NCBI GenBank assembly: GCA_016223005.1
Contig: JACRPW010000041.1
Coordinates: forward strand, 1-44,417
Source: Deltaproteobacteria bacterium
Lineage (GTDB): Bacteria; Desulfobacterota; GWC2-55-46; UBA9637; GWC2-42-11
Direction: 5' to 3'
DNA: 44,417 nucleotides
Shown here: positions 34,560 to 43,828 of the stretch, one piece after another
How positions within the stretch are numbered: position 1 is the stretch's first letter
Layout: every line of letters begins with the position of its first letter
The notes under the pieces: model-generated
What the model was told of the DNA's origin: nothing
Databases searched by the model: none
What the model saw: only the letters and a program-made list of their open reading frames with translations
Position numbers and translations under genes: made by a program

Positions 34560-35631
34560 TTATATGATATTTTGGTTTTTTCTGCATAGTATAGAAATAT
34601 ATAGAGACTCAAATCTATTTACCATTTCTCTGAATGAATATCCTTTTACCCTATTGTATCCGTTTGTGCCTAATATTTTCCTCTTTTCTTTGTTAGTTAT
34701 AAGATACCTGATATGCTCAGTCATCCCATCAACATCTTCGCTGTTAACCAGATACCCTGTTACACCATGCTCCACAATCTCTGCTACCCCGCCTACATTT
34801 GTGGCAATAACAGGCTTTCCTGCAGCCATTGCCTCCAGAATTACCATGCCTTGCCCTTCGTTTAAAGAGGTCAGAACAAATATATCAATATCTTTTAAAA
34901 TATGGACTACATCATTTCTATAACCTAAAAGCAGTAAAGACTTTTCAAGTCCGAAGTCTGCTATCTTTTTTTTTATATCATTAAAAAGACTACCATCACC
35001 TATCATGACCGCTGTGGTATTGTCAACGGTTTTGAACAGTTTTTTGCATACTGAAAGGAATATATCAGGTCCTTTAACATGCTCAAACCTGCCGATCCAT
35101 CCGATAATAGTTGTGTCTTCCTCAATACCCAATTCGCTCCTTAAGACCCCATTTTTTGCCTTTGAAAATATAGATAGGTCCAGACCATTTGGAACAGGGA
35201 GAATCTTCCCCTTTTTTGCTATCTTAAGACTTAAAAATTCCTCTTTCTCTTTTTCACTGAGGGTGGTAACAGCAATAAACAATACATTTTGCCCCTGCAA
35301 GTTTTGCTGCAATCCTTCCGATAAAACCTGCCTTTGATGTATGGGTGTGGACTATGAAAGGTTTTTCTTTTAATAAATATCGGGTTATATACAAAAGTGC
35401 CTTAATGTCATTAAAAGGACTAATATCACGGCGAAGATAAGGAAGTGTTTTTATTTCTATGCCTGTCCTTTTAATAAACCCTTCAATATCAGTAACAGGG
35501 TCTTTTGTAAAACCGCTCAGAATACCGACATCATAACCCCTTTTTTTCATCTCCTCTGATAACTTGAGAACTATATCTGATGAACCGCCTTTATCCAGCC
35601 TTGTGATTATATGTATAATCTTTTTGCCCAA
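34560..35631 (-). pseudogene. GT4 glycosyltransferase broken by a deletion with frameshift
   Basis: Read on the - strand, 35631-35254 encodes a GT4 N-terminal domain (MGKKIIHIITRLDKGGSSD, VHTHTSKAGFIGRIAAKLAG). Close to GAKCIVY the frame shifts and resumes in another frame at FIAVTTLSEKEKEEFL, continuing with IIGWIGRFEHVKGPD, MIGDGSL, LTSLNEGQGMVILEAMAAGKPVIA and GYLVNSED to 34560. In intact relatives about 30-35 residues (a TPHG-type stretch and a linker helix) lie between these points, so roughly 100 bases are missing and the two halves are out of frame. No full-length transferase can be made. Confidence 0.8.
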
Positions 35632-35640
35632 TAAAATACC

Positions 35641-36822
35641 TCAATACCTATAGAGTTCTGTACAGCCTTTGCTGCACACATGGAATCTTTTTATTTTTCT
35701 AAGCACCTGCCTGAATCTTCTGTATCTTGCATTATTCCATATCTCGTTAAAGGAACTCTCATTTACATTACCCATTGGGTAATTCATGGTATGATACGGC
35801 ACTACAGAACCATCAGGAAATATGTATGCAACCATCCATGGACTTAAGCATCTATTTGAATAACTTTCTGATTCAAATTCCCAGCCTGTGTAATATTTTT
35901 TAATCTCATCATCTGTGAAATTAGGATAGAAATTTACTGCTGCACTGCTCTGTATATCTCTTATTTTTTTAAATTCCTGCAGTAATATATCTGGATTTAT
36001 TTGAGGAAGTTGAGCCCATACAAAACCATACCAGTCAGGTGATGAGACACCAAATGTCCCCTTAAAAAATGTATTATGTCTGTCGCATATATCTTTATTT
36101 AAGAATAATAGATGGTGGATATTTAAATGATATGCCCCGATTTCATCTGCAATCTCTATAAGTTCAGAAAGGCGATTATAGTTATCTCCATTTACTGTGG
36201 CATTGATTGTTACAAGGGGTTTTTTCTTGCGCTGTTCTTTCTTGAACTGTTTTAAAAGTTTAAAACCTTCCATTGCCCTGTCAAAAGTTCCCTTTACACC
36301 TCTAATCTTGTCATGGATATCTCTTGGACCATCAAGTGAGAATATGATTTCATCAAGTCCTAATTTTACCATTTCTCCTGCATATCGTGCCAATAAAACT
36401 GCATTGGTAACAATGTTGCATCTGAGACCATTCTCTTTTGCAATCTGAACTACAGAAACCCAATCCTTATATAATGTAGGCTCACCTCCAAAGAGTGTTA
36501 TCGTTGGTTTGAATGAACTGAATTCTTGCATTAGTTTTTTTATTGCGCCTAAAGCCAGACCCTGTTTTAACTTATCTTGTGCATAGTCCTTATAAATACC
36601 ATGCTCTCCCCACTGACCGCACATGCTGCATTTAAGATTGCATCTGTAACTTAAAAAGAATGATATGGTTTCTGGAGGGGCACTGTAGCCATTGCCGAAT
36701 CTATAGGTGAGATACGACAAAAGTCTTCTATAAAATGAGTGGATTGCAAATCCCGGGGATTTTATTGCCTTGTGAAGTATTCTGCTTATATTTTTTGTAG
36801 GGATAATGCTTAAATTCTTCAT
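35641..36822 (-). CDS. Radical SAM protein with SPASM domain
   Basis: A 393-residue radical SAM enzyme. The [4Fe-4S]-SAM motif CNLKCSMC gives Cys61, Cys65 and Cys68. FGGEPTLYKDW near 111-121 is the GGE motif for SAM binding. The C-terminal part has CLSPWMVAYIFPDGSVVPYHTMNYPMGN and a closing VCSKGCTEL, an auxiliary-cluster SPASM/Twitch-type region. Proteins of this kind sit in O-antigen and lipid-modification loci, where they may modify sugars or lipids, but the substrate is unknown. Stop and next start on the - strand (broken GT4) are 9 bases apart. A palindromic element precedes it, so a separate promoter is possible. Confidence 0.85.
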   Translation of the reverse strand: MKNLSIIPTKNISRILHKAIKSPGFAIHSFYRRLLSYLTYRFGNGYSAPPETISFFLSYRCNLKCSMCGQWGEHGIYKDYAQDKLKQGLALGAIKKLMQEFSSFKPTITLFGGEPTLYKDWVSVVQIAKENGLRCNIVTNAVLLARYAGEMVKLGLDEIIFSLDGPRDIHDKIRGVKGTFDRAMEGFKLLKQFKKEQRKKKPLVTINATVNGDNYNRLSELIEIADEIGAYHLNIHHLLFLNKDICDRHNTFFKGTFGVSSPDWYGFVWAQLPQINPDILLQEFKKIRDIQSSAAVNFYPNFTDDEIKKYYTGWEFESESYSNRCLSPWMVAYIFPDGSVVPYHTMNYPMGNVNESSFNEIWNNARYRRFRQVLRKIKRFHVCSKGCTELYRY

Positions 36823-36853
36823 AGATTGAGACCTTTGAAAAACTCACAAGTTA

Positions 36854-36955
36854 GTCATTCCCCGACTTGTTCCCCCGAACAAGTCGGAGGACGGAATCCA
36901 GTGTTCTTTAAAATCAAAGGCTTCTGGATTCCCGATTAAAGATTGCGGGAATGAC
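36854..36955. repeat. Nested palindromic REP/MITE-like element
   Basis: Three sets of inverted repeats nest in 102 bases: outer GTCATTCCC (36854-36862) with GGGAATGAC (36947-36955), GGAATCCAG (36893-36901) with CTGGATTCC (36924-36932), and a hairpin CGACTTGTTC (36863-36872)/GAACAAGTCG (36877-36886) with a CCCC loop. The GTCATTCCC...GGGAATGAC design is that of a mobile palindromic repeat common in bacterial genomes. It sits between the GT9 stop and the radical SAM start. No transposase is nearby, so if mobile it is non-autonomous. Confidence 0.8.
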
Positions 36956-36970
36956 AGAAAAAATGTCAAG

Positions 36971-38116
36971 TTATTTATTACCTTCACTATAGTTTGTAGG
37001 AAGGGTTTTGCCCGCCAAAAACTGATAGACCTTTTCCAAAACCTCTTCCACACTTATGTCATTCATGCACTTATGGTCTTCGCATATTGCCTTATTGCAT
37101 GGGCTGCATGGGTAATCCTTGCGAATTACAATATGCCCTTTACCCTTTGGCCACCATACAGCAGGAACAGTTGGCCCCATCACAGACACGGTCTTAATTT
37201 TTAATTCCGCTGCTATATGAAGCGGTCCCGAGTTATTGCATACCAATAATTCACATAGACTCAGGATAGATATAAACTTTCTCAAAGGGATTTGTTTGAT
37301 AATATGTATATTATGCTCGTCCTTAAAAACCGAATCATCGAACTGTGGAAATTCTTTACCATGGATAAAGAAAAGGCAAGTCCAACCGTTTTTGGATATA
37401 TCCCTTGCAACATCTATAAACCTATCCAGATGCCATCTCTGGGATGGGTAATATGCACCCGGATGGATGGCAACCAATCTCTTGTTACTGTGAATTGATT
37501 GCAAGAAAGAACTTGCCTCTTTTTTTTCATCAGGTGTGAGCAGTATTAAAGGGTTATTAAAATTATCTGGTTTAATACCCATCTTTAATAATAATTCCAT
37601 CATCATTTCTGTGAATGATTTTTCAGGACTATATTCAGGACAGTCCATGGGAAAAAGTATCTGTCTTCCTGCCCATTCAATGCCTATCCTGTATTTTGCG
37701 CCTGATAAAATGGTCATGAGCGCTGGTTTTAACTCGTATGTCATGAATGGGTCTATTGCAAGGTCAAACCTTTCATGCCGCATCTCTCTGATATAGGATG
37801 CAAAATCATGGTATATCATTACCCTGTCTACATAAGGGTTGTTAAGTAAGATGTCTTTGTTTGTAACAGAGGCAAGGACTGTAAGGGATGTATAGGGGAA
37901 TGCCTTTTTTAATAATCTGATAGCAGGAAGCGACAAGACCATGTCTCCAACCCTGTCATGTCTTAGAAAAAGGATATTTCTTATGTCTATAATATTAAGT
38001 CTTTTTTTTGGTATCAGGATAGAAAGAGGTTTTAAGAGTAGAAACCTTGCATTTAAATAAATTGTTTTTAATGTTTCTTTTTTGTAAATCTTTTTCAGGA
38101 TCTCTCTAATTTGCAT
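36971..38116 (-). CDS. GT9 family (heptosyltransferase-like) glycosyltransferase
   Basis: A 381-residue GT-B enzyme. The LFLRHDRVGDMVLSLPAIRLLKKAFP start near residues 49-74 is the ADP-heptose:LPS heptosyltransferase signature. RLVAIHPGAYYPSQRWHLDRFIDVA near the middle binds the donor, and LLVCNNSGPLHIAAELKIKTVSVMGPT is the conserved C-terminal domain motif. A CSPCNKAICEDHKCM cysteine-rich tail is seen in several family members. Its start overlaps the preceding GT4 stop by 11 bases. It probably adds a heptose or related sugar to the LPS core or to the glycan. Confidence 0.9.
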   Translation of the reverse strand: MQIREILKKIYKKETLKTIYLNARFLLLKPLSILIPKKRLNIIDIRNILFLRHDRVGDMVLSLPAIRLLKKAFPYTSLTVLASVTNKDILLNNPYVDRVMIYHDFASYIREMRHERFDLAIDPFMTYELKPALMTILSGAKYRIGIEWAGRQILFPMDCPEYSPEKSFTEMMMELLLKMGIKPDNFNNPLILLTPDEKKEASSFLQSIHSNKRLVAIHPGAYYPSQRWHLDRFIDVARDISKNGWTCLFFIHGKEFPQFDDSVFKDEHNIHIIKQIPLRKFISILSLCELLVCNNSGPLHIAAELKIKTVSVMGPTVPAVWWPKGKGHIVIRKDYPCSPCNKAICEDHKCMNDISVEEVLEKVYQFLAGKTLPTNYSEGNK

Positions 38117-39221
38117 TCAATATCTCCAGATATAACCTCTCTGTCTTTTCTATATTGTTTCTGATAGAGAAATCTCTTTCTACAATATGTCTTCCTGCAA
38201 TGCCAATTTCCTGTCTTTTTTCAGAATTATTTAAGATATTCAAGATTGCTGATGACAGTGCTTTTTCATCTTTAGGTGGCACGACAAGACCATTGATGCC
38301 ATCTGTAATTGTTTCTCTGGCACCTCCAACATCTGTGGCTATAACAGGCTTACCTGCTGCCATTGCCTCAAGGATGACCCTTGAGAGTCCTTCTGCGAAT
38401 GATGATGATGATACCAATATATCAACCCCATTTAATATTCCAAGGGTATCTTTTCTATAGCCGGTAAAGGAGAAATAATTGTTCAACCTATAAGTCTCTA
38501 TCAAATCCATTATATATTCTTTATATTTCTTATCCGCCTCTCCTACTAGCAATACCCTTATATCTCTTCTTGCTTCTACTACTTTGGACATTGCCTTTAT
38601 CAGATATTCCTGTCCTTTCATCTCCTCTATCCTTCCAATACATCCTATAACTATTGAACCTGTATCTATCTTGAATTCATCCCTTATGTTTGTTATGGGA
38701 AATCTATCAAACTCTTCCACACTAATGCCGTTATGGATTGTTACAAGTTTGTTTGTGGATTTTAGCCAATAAAATCTGTTTTCAAGTGCCTTTGCAACAA
38801 GGATAAACCTTGTAGATAAGAGGGATAGGAATCTATCCATGAACATGCTGCTGCTTACCCGTATATGCCATATTAAAGGGATGCGATAAAATAAGGCTGC
38901 AATGCCTGCATAAAATGTATCTGCAACAGCATCTGTATGGACAATGGCAATATTTTTCTCTTTAAACAGCCTTAATAGTTTGATTATAAATACAATGCTC
39001 AAGTGTCTGAATCGTTTGGAAGGAATTACCATTGTTTCTATGCCAATCTCTTTAAGACTGTCAACCAACTCCCCTTCGTCAGGGCATACAACAATTGGAT
39101 TAAAGATATTTTTATTTAATCCGGCAACAAGATAATAGAGGCTTCGCTGCCCGCCTCCTTTCATCCCTCCGAAACTGGAAAAGTAGAGTATATTGAATCT
39201 TCTGTTGTTTGTTTTATACAT
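38106..39221 (-). CDS. GT4-family glycosyltransferase
   Basis: A 371-residue GT-B retaining transferase. Seen are LYFSSFGGMKGGGQRSLYYLVAGL at the start, IVHTDAVADTFYAGIAALF, VIGCIGRIEEMKGQEYLIKAMSKV in the donor domain, VLLVGEADKKYKEYI, LVSSSSFAEGLSRVILEAMAAGKPVIA and GLVVPPKDE. The SSFAEGLSRV loop replaces the usual EG(M/F)G context. It overlaps the GT9 gene by 11 bases, so both are translated from one mRNA. It lies between MoaA and GT9 and belongs to the surface-glycan part. Confidence 0.88.
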   Translation of the reverse strand: MYKTNNRRFNILYFSSFGGMKGGGQRSLYYLVAGLNKNIFNPIVVCPDEGELVDSLKEIGIETMVIPSKRFRHLSIVFIIKLLRLFKEKNIAIVHTDAVADTFYAGIAALFYRIPLIWHIRVSSSMFMDRFLSLLSTRFILVAKALENRFYWLKSTNKLVTIHNGISVEEFDRFPITNIRDEFKIDTGSIVIGCIGRIEEMKGQEYLIKAMSKVVEARRDIRVLLVGEADKKYKEYIMDLIETYRLNNYFSFTGYRKDTLGILNGVDILVSSSSFAEGLSRVILEAMAAGKPVIATDVGGARETITDGINGLVVPPKDEKALSSAILNILNNSEKRQEIGIAGRHIVERDFSIRNNIEKTERLYLEILNAN

Positions 39222-39267
39222 CCAACTATCTATTCCGCATCAGAAGGTTTTTGCTGGTTTATGGATA

Positions 39268-40257
39268 TTATCCACCTATAAGCGACATTGTTCTGGAGCA
39301 TTTTTTAAATATATTGTCGTTTATATAATGTCTTTCAGGCTTTTTTTTGACTGCATGGAACAGGATGTCTTCTATTTCTTTGTCTGCCGCACCTCTTCTA
39401 ATGACATCCTTAACATCTGTCTCGTCATCAGAAAACAGGCATGTCCGCAGTTTACCGTCTGCTGTAAGGCGAAGCCTATTGCATGAACCGCAGAAATGGT
39501 CTGATACAGGGCTTATAAAACCTATTTCTCCGATTCCGTCTGAAAACCTATACCTTCTTGCAGGACCTGTCCTTTTTTCAGGAGTTTCAAGAGGTATCAG
39601 TTTTTGATATCTTTCTATAATATCTTTTATTTCCATTGTCGTCATACACTTATCCCTCTGCCAGCCTGCCTCTACCTCAAAAGGCATATATTCAATATAC
39701 CTTATATGATATGGCATCTTTTTTGTCAGCATTGCAAAATCCATTATCTCATCTTCATTAAACCCTTTTATAACAACCATATTTACCTTTATCGGATTTA
39801 AACCAACCCTAAAAGATTCCTCTAATCCTAGCAAGACCTCTTCCAGATTATCAGCCCGTGTGATACTTTTAAACCTCTCCATTTTTAATGAATCCAGACT
39901 AACATTAACCCTGCCGAGTCCTGCGTTTTTTAGCGCCATTGCATATTCTTTCAACAAAACACCGTTTGTTGTAAGACTTAAATCCTCAACCCCAATATCA
40001 GATATATTCTTTATAAAATCAACAACCCCTTTTCTAACAAGTGGTTCACCGCCTGTAAGCCTTATCCTTGTTACACCATGTGACACGCATATCTTTATTA
40101 TCCTCAAGAGTTCCTCATACCTTAAGATGCTTTCATGGTGTGCAAGTTGAATGCCGTCAGAAGGCATGCAGTAAACACATCTTAGGTTACAGCGGTCTGT
40201 AATAGATATCCTCAGATAGTCTATAGAACGGTTGTATGAATCAATTAGTTGCGGCAT
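39268..40257 (-). CDS. moaA: GTP 3',8-cyclase (molybdenum cofactor synthesis)
   Basis: A 329-residue radical SAM enzyme converting GTP to 3',8-cyclo-7,8-dihydro-GTP, the first step of molybdopterin synthesis. DRCNLRCVYCMP carries the first cluster (Cys23, Cys27, Cys30), LTGGEPLVRKG the GGE motif, and FCGSCNRLRLTADGKLRTCLFSD the second, substrate-binding cluster (CxxC then C 13 residues later). The C-terminus ends SLIGG, matching the essential GG tail. It starts 3 bases after the PBP1A stop, an unrelated-gene coupling, and is followed by glycosyltransferases. Confidence 0.95.
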   Translation of the reverse strand: MPQLIDSYNRSIDYLRISITDRCNLRCVYCMPSDGIQLAHHESILRYEELLRIIKICVSHGVTRIRLTGGEPLVRKGVVDFIKNISDIGVEDLSLTTNGVLLKEYAMALKNAGLGRVNVSLDSLKMERFKSITRADNLEEVLLGLEESFRVGLNPIKVNMVVIKGFNEDEIMDFAMLTKKMPYHIRYIEYMPFEVEAGWQRDKCMTTMEIKDIIERYQKLIPLETPEKRTGPARRYRFSDGIGEIGFISPVSDHFCGSCNRLRLTADGKLRTCLFSDDETDVKDVIRRGAADKEIEDILFHAVKKKPERHYINDNIFKKCSRTMSLIGG

Positions 40258-40260
40258 ATC

Positions 40261-42723
40261 TTACTGCCTTTCAGGTGTTTCCGAATCATAATCTGTAAAC
40301 CTTTGCAATTTACCACCTCCGCTGCCGCTGTCTTCCTCAAAAAATCTTGAAGAGCGAGAGGTAACTGATGTATTTTCTACTGCAAACTCTGTTGGTGCTG
40401 TCCCTTGTTTAAATGCCTCAAAGATGATTTTGTCTGAAGCCTGCCCCTGAATGGTTCTATCAGGGGATTGGGAGGCAAGTTTTCCTGTCATGGCATCTAT
40501 CTTTGCAAATACAATCCCTTCTGGTATGGCAAAGTTTTTTACAGGTGTCCTTTCCACTGCCTTCTGCATAAAATAAAGCCATATAGGAAGTGCGGCCCTG
40601 GCACCTGTTTCAGCATGACCAAGAGGTCTTTCATCATCATAACCTATCCATGCACCTGCAGCAAGGTCAGGTGTATATCCTATAAACCATGCATCATTTA
40701 GATTATTTGTTGTGCCTGTCTTTCCTGCCGCAGGTCTTCCCAGTGCCTTTGCCCTCTGTCCTGTGCCTTCCTGTATAACGGCTTGCAGGAGATTGGTCAT
40801 TATAAATGCAGTTTCAGTACTTATAACATCCTCTGTCAGTGTTGTATTTTCCTCAATAATATTACCTGCCTTATCAGTTATCTTTTTAATAAAGAATGGT
40901 TCAACCCTTTTCCCCTGGTTCGCAAACACAGCAAAGGCATTGGTTAGTTCCATTAAGGATACACCTGATGAACCAAGGGCAATGGATAAATTCCTTGCAA
41001 GCGGCGACATTATACCCAGTCTGCGGGCATAATCAATTGCATAGCCAACCCCTATATCTTGTAATATCTTGATTGATACAACATTTCTTGAATGTGTCAA
41101 GGCGCTCCTAAATGTTATTGGCCCGTAAAATTTCTGGTCAAAGTTCTGCGGTCTCCAATCCTCTTCACCCTTTATGGTCTCTTCAAATACGATAGGGGAG
41201 TCCATTATCACAGATGCAGGTGTCCATCCTTTGTCAATTGCTCCTGCGTATATGATTGGCTTAAATGCTGAGCCGGGCTGTCTTCTGGATTGGATGACTC
41301 TATTGAATTGTGTTTTGGAAAAGTCTGAACCGCCTACTAATGCCCTGATATAACCTGTAGATGGTTCAATCGCAACAATGGATGCCTGTGCAATCGGTTC
41401 CTGCTCAAGGGTAAGGATTATAGTCCCTTTTTCTTTTTCTGGCAGTTCTTTGATATTGACAAGGAGTATGTCCCCTTTTTTGATAATCTGGTTTATATCT
41501 TTAAGATGTTTTCCTGCATCAGGGTCATTTGTAGGATTATAGAGTTTTGCCCACTGTATATCATCAAATCTTATTTCTCCCTTTCTGTTGCCAAGCATTA
41601 CTGTTACAACCTTTGTCTGTGGATTTACTGCTGTTACTACACAGCGGTATATCTTGCTTGTCTCAAGCGGTTTTTTTATAATCTCTCCATCTACCTCTTC
41701 AATAAATTTAGTCATCTCATCTTTGCTGGAAAGATGTCCTAATGGTCCTCTGTAGCCATGCCTTCTGTCATATTCCTTTAATCCGTTTGCAACAGCAAGG
41801 TTAGCTGCCTTTTGGAGTTCTACATTTAATGTAGTATATATCTTAAGTCCACCCCTGTAGAGTAAATCCTCGCCATATTTATCTTCTACATAACGGCGGA
41901 CATGCTCTGTAAAATAATGTCCAACCCACAAACTTTTAACCTCTTTTGGTTTTAGTTTGATGCCGTATTTAATGGACCTTTCAGCATCTTCCCTTTTTAT
42001 AAAACCCGCCTCTTCCATCCTTTTTATTACATAATGCTGACGCTCTTTTGCTGTTTGTGGATTATAATATGGTGAATATCTGCTTGGCGCCTTTGGAAGA
42101 CCTGCCAGAAGGGCTGCCTCTGCAATATTTATTTCTTTTGCATCTTTTCCAAAATATGTTTCAGATGCTGCCTGCACACCATAGGCGCCGTTTCCCAGAT
42201 ATATCTGATTGAGATACAGGTGCAGAATCTCTTCTTTAGAAAGATTCCTTTCTATGCGGTGGGCAAGGATCATCTCCCTTATCTTTCTTGATATGCTCCT
42301 TTCAGGGGTAAGAAAAAAGGATTTTGCAACCTGCTGGGTTATTGTGCTTCCACCCTGCACAATCTTTCCTGCAAACAGATTCTTATAAAATGCCCGCATG
42401 ATGCTCATATAGTCAATGCCTTCATGTTTAAAAAAGCGGGCATCCTCCGCAGCAAGAAATGCATTTATCAAATGCCTTGGCATACTTGAAATGGGGATGA
42501 CGATCCTCCTTTCTGTGTAAAACTCTCCTATAATCTGTCCGTCATCTGAGTAAACCTTTGTTATGATATTCGGGTTGTACTCTTCAAGTGTTTTTAATGA
42601 GGGTAGACCATTTGCAAAATATGAATAAACACCGTATGAGACAGCAGCAGCACTGATTATGATGAGAGACATTATTAAAAAAAAGACCTTTAAAAATCTT
42701 TTCACTATAGACCCCTTGTTCAA
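40261..42723 (-). CDS. mrcA: Class A penicillin-binding protein (PBP1A)
   Basis: An 820-residue bifunctional peptidoglycan synthase. One N-terminal membrane helix (about 12-34) precedes a GT51 glycosyltransferase with EDARFFKHEGID (catalytic Glu93), GGSTITQQVAKSF and RNLSKEEILHLYLNQIYLG. After an OB-like insert (about 355-440) comes the transpeptidase: SAFK at 485-488, SRN at 545-547 and KTG at 668-670. The tail (about 770-820) is low in conservation and Ser/Gly rich. Length fits PBP1A. It starts divergently from ssb across a 180-base region holding the ssb promoter. Confidence 0.93.
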   Translation of the reverse strand: MNKGSIVKRFLKVFFLIMSLIIISAAAVSYGVYSYFANGLPSLKTLEEYNPNIITKVYSDDGQIIGEFYTERRIVIPISSMPRHLINAFLAAEDARFFKHEGIDYMSIMRAFYKNLFAGKIVQGGSTITQQVAKSFFLTPERSISRKIREMILAHRIERNLSKEEILHLYLNQIYLGNGAYGVQAASETYFGKDAKEINIAEAALLAGLPKAPSRYSPYYNPQTAKERQHYVIKRMEEAGFIKREDAERSIKYGIKLKPKEVKSLWVGHYFTEHVRRYVEDKYGEDLLYRGGLKIYTTLNVELQKAANLAVANGLKEYDRRHGYRGPLGHLSSKDEMTKFIEEVDGEIIKKPLETSKIYRCVVTAVNPQTKVVTVMLGNRKGEIRFDDIQWAKLYNPTNDPDAGKHLKDINQIIKKGDILLVNIKELPEKEKGTIILTLEQEPIAQASIVAIEPSTGYIRALVGGSDFSKTQFNRVIQSRRQPGSAFKPIIYAGAIDKGWTPASVIMDSPIVFEETIKGEEDWRPQNFDQKFYGPITFRSALTHSRNVVSIKILQDIGVGYAIDYARRLGIMSPLARNLSIALGSSGVSLMELTNAFAVFANQGKRVEPFFIKKITDKAGNIIEENTTLTEDVISTETAFIMTNLLQAVIQEGTGQRAKALGRPAAGKTGTTNNLNDAWFIGYTPDLAAGAWIGYDDERPLGHAETGARAALPIWLYFMQKAVERTPVKNFAIPEGIVFAKIDAMTGKLASQSPDRTIQGQASDKIIFEAFKQGTAPTEFAVENTSVTSRSSRFFEEDSGSGGGKLQRFTDYDSETPERQ

Positions 42724-42813
42724 GACAATTTAGAAATTATCATAACAAAAAGGAACTGCAATAGCAAGCAATACCCTGCCGCCCTGCTGTCGTAGATTGT
42801 GGAATACATTTTG

Positions 42814-42844
42814 GTCTTTTTAACCCTGTTGTCTTTTTAACCCT
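42814..42844 (+). repeat. Direct repeat in the mrcA-ssb divergent region
   Basis: GTCTTTTTAACCCT occurs at 42814-42827 and again at 42831-42844, 17 bases apart, ending at the first base of the TTGACA box. Such spacing could suit a regulator bound twice just upstream of the promoter, but no known site is recognised. Confidence 0.55.
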
Positions 42845-42874
42845 TGACATTAGTTGCTGCGGTGGTAATATAAA
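42844..42874 (+). promoter_or_regulatory. Candidate sigma-70-type promoter for ssb
   Basis: A perfect TTGACA at 42844-42849 is followed at 16-19 bases by TAATATAAA (42866-42874), a workable -10 region. The start codon lies 30 bases further on behind AGAGGAGG (42891-42898). The promoter sits in the 180-base divergent region between mrcA and ssb. The -10 spacing is a little uncertain. Confidence 0.6.
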
Positions 42875-42903
42875 ATCTCATTTTTTTTTAAGAGGAGGAC
42901 ATC

Positions 42904-43332
42904 ATGGCAGGTCTTAATAAGGTTATGTTAATAGGAAGGCTTGGGGCTGACCCGGAAGTAAAATATTCACCCGGTGGCACAGCAGTTACAACCTTTAAAA
43001 TTGCTACTTCTGAAAGATGGAAAGGCAAAGATGGGAATTTGCAAGAAAGGACCGAGTGGCACAGGATTGTTACATTTGGCAAGACAGCAGAGATATGCGG
43101 CGAATATCTGGTAAAGGGTAAACAGATATATATTGAGGGAAGGCTGCAAACCAGAAGTTGGGAGGATAAGGATGGCAATAAAAGATGGACAACAGAAATA
43201 ATTGCAAATACAATGCAGATGCTAGGTAGTCCTCCTAATGAACAGGCAAAAGGACAGGCAATAGGACAGGCAATAGAGGAAGTTGGTTTTTCACAGGATA
43301 ACAATACACCTATAGACGATGTTCCTTTTTAA
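42904..43332 (+). CDS. ssb: Single-stranded DNA-binding protein
   Basis: A 142-residue SSB. An OB fold occupies about residues 1-105 ([61 protein letters not shown]). A short Gln-rich linker follows, and the acidic C-terminal tip DDVPF, which docks replication and repair partners, is present. AGAGGAGG lies 6 bases before the ATG. It covers and protects ssDNA in replication and repair. The size is slightly below the classic 170-180 residues owing to the short linker. Confidence 0.95.
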   Translation: MAGLNKVMLIGRLGADPEVKYSPGGTAVTTFKIATSERWKGKDGNLQERTEWHRIVTFGKTAEICGEYLVKGKQIYIEGRLQTRSWEDKDGNKRWTTEIIANTMQMLGSPPNEQAKGQAIGQAIEEVGFSQDNNTPIDDVPF

Positions 43333-43381
43333 TCCAGAAAATAATAGGTTGAGAAAAATACTGTGTCAAGAAAAATTCTGA

Positions 43382-43792
43382 CTATTTTTTTGTATCAACC
43401 TGATGCCTGTTTAATAACCACTTTTTAAATTCAGGGAAAACTCGTTGCAATTCTATTTTAAGCCATACCCTTTCCTCGTCTGAGGCATTATTCCAAAAAT
43501 CATCAAGCCATTCCTTTATGTCTTCTTTTGGGATATCTTCCTCATTAACGAGCCTCTTATCCCCATTTTGAGGTATGTAAATCTTACCTGTGAGAAGCCA
43601 GTTAATATCTAAATCAAAGCACCTCTTAAGAGATATTAGTATCTCTGCCCCCGGCATCTTTTTATTTGACTCAATCTCGGATAAGAATCCCTGAGAGGTT
43701 ACTATCATATTAGCAAACTCCTGCTGGGTAAGGTTTTTGGATTTCCTGAATTGTCTTAACCTTTTTCCTAATAAGACCTGTTTTTCTTCCAT
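43382..43792 (-). CDS. XRE-family helix-turn-helix regulator
   Basis: A 136-residue DNA-binding protein. An N-terminal XRE HTH spans about 8-65 (KRLRQFRKSKNLTQQEFANMIV, SQGFLSEIESNKKMPGAEIL), followed by an acidic C-terminal region (EEDIPKEDIKEWLDDFWNNASDEERVW) without an S24 peptidase. AAAGGAGAG precedes the ATG on the - strand. It faces RNase J with 96 bases between the starts. The palindrome there is a natural candidate operator. It may control itself and RNase J. Relation to phage repressors is possible, but no phage genes are near. Confidence 0.85.
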   Translation of the reverse strand: MEEKQVLLGKRLRQFRKSKNLTQQEFANMIVTSQGFLSEIESNKKMPGAEILISLKRCFDLDINWLLTGKIYIPQNGDKRLVNEEDIPKEDIKEWLDDFWNNASDEERVWLKIELQRVFPEFKKWLLNRHQVDTKK

Positions 43793-43807
43793 CTTCTCTC
43801 TCCTTTT

Positions 43808-43828
43808 CCTATAGGTATAGGTTATAAT
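43808..43828. promoter_or_regulatory. Putative operator palindrome next to a TATAAT box
   Basis: CCTATA-GG-TATAGG (43808-43821) is a perfect inverted repeat with 6-base arms, two bases before TATAAT (43823-43828). It lies between the divergent XRE gene and RNase J. Location over the -10 side of a + strand promoter is what a repressor site would need. No good -35 is seen. Confidence 0.5.
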
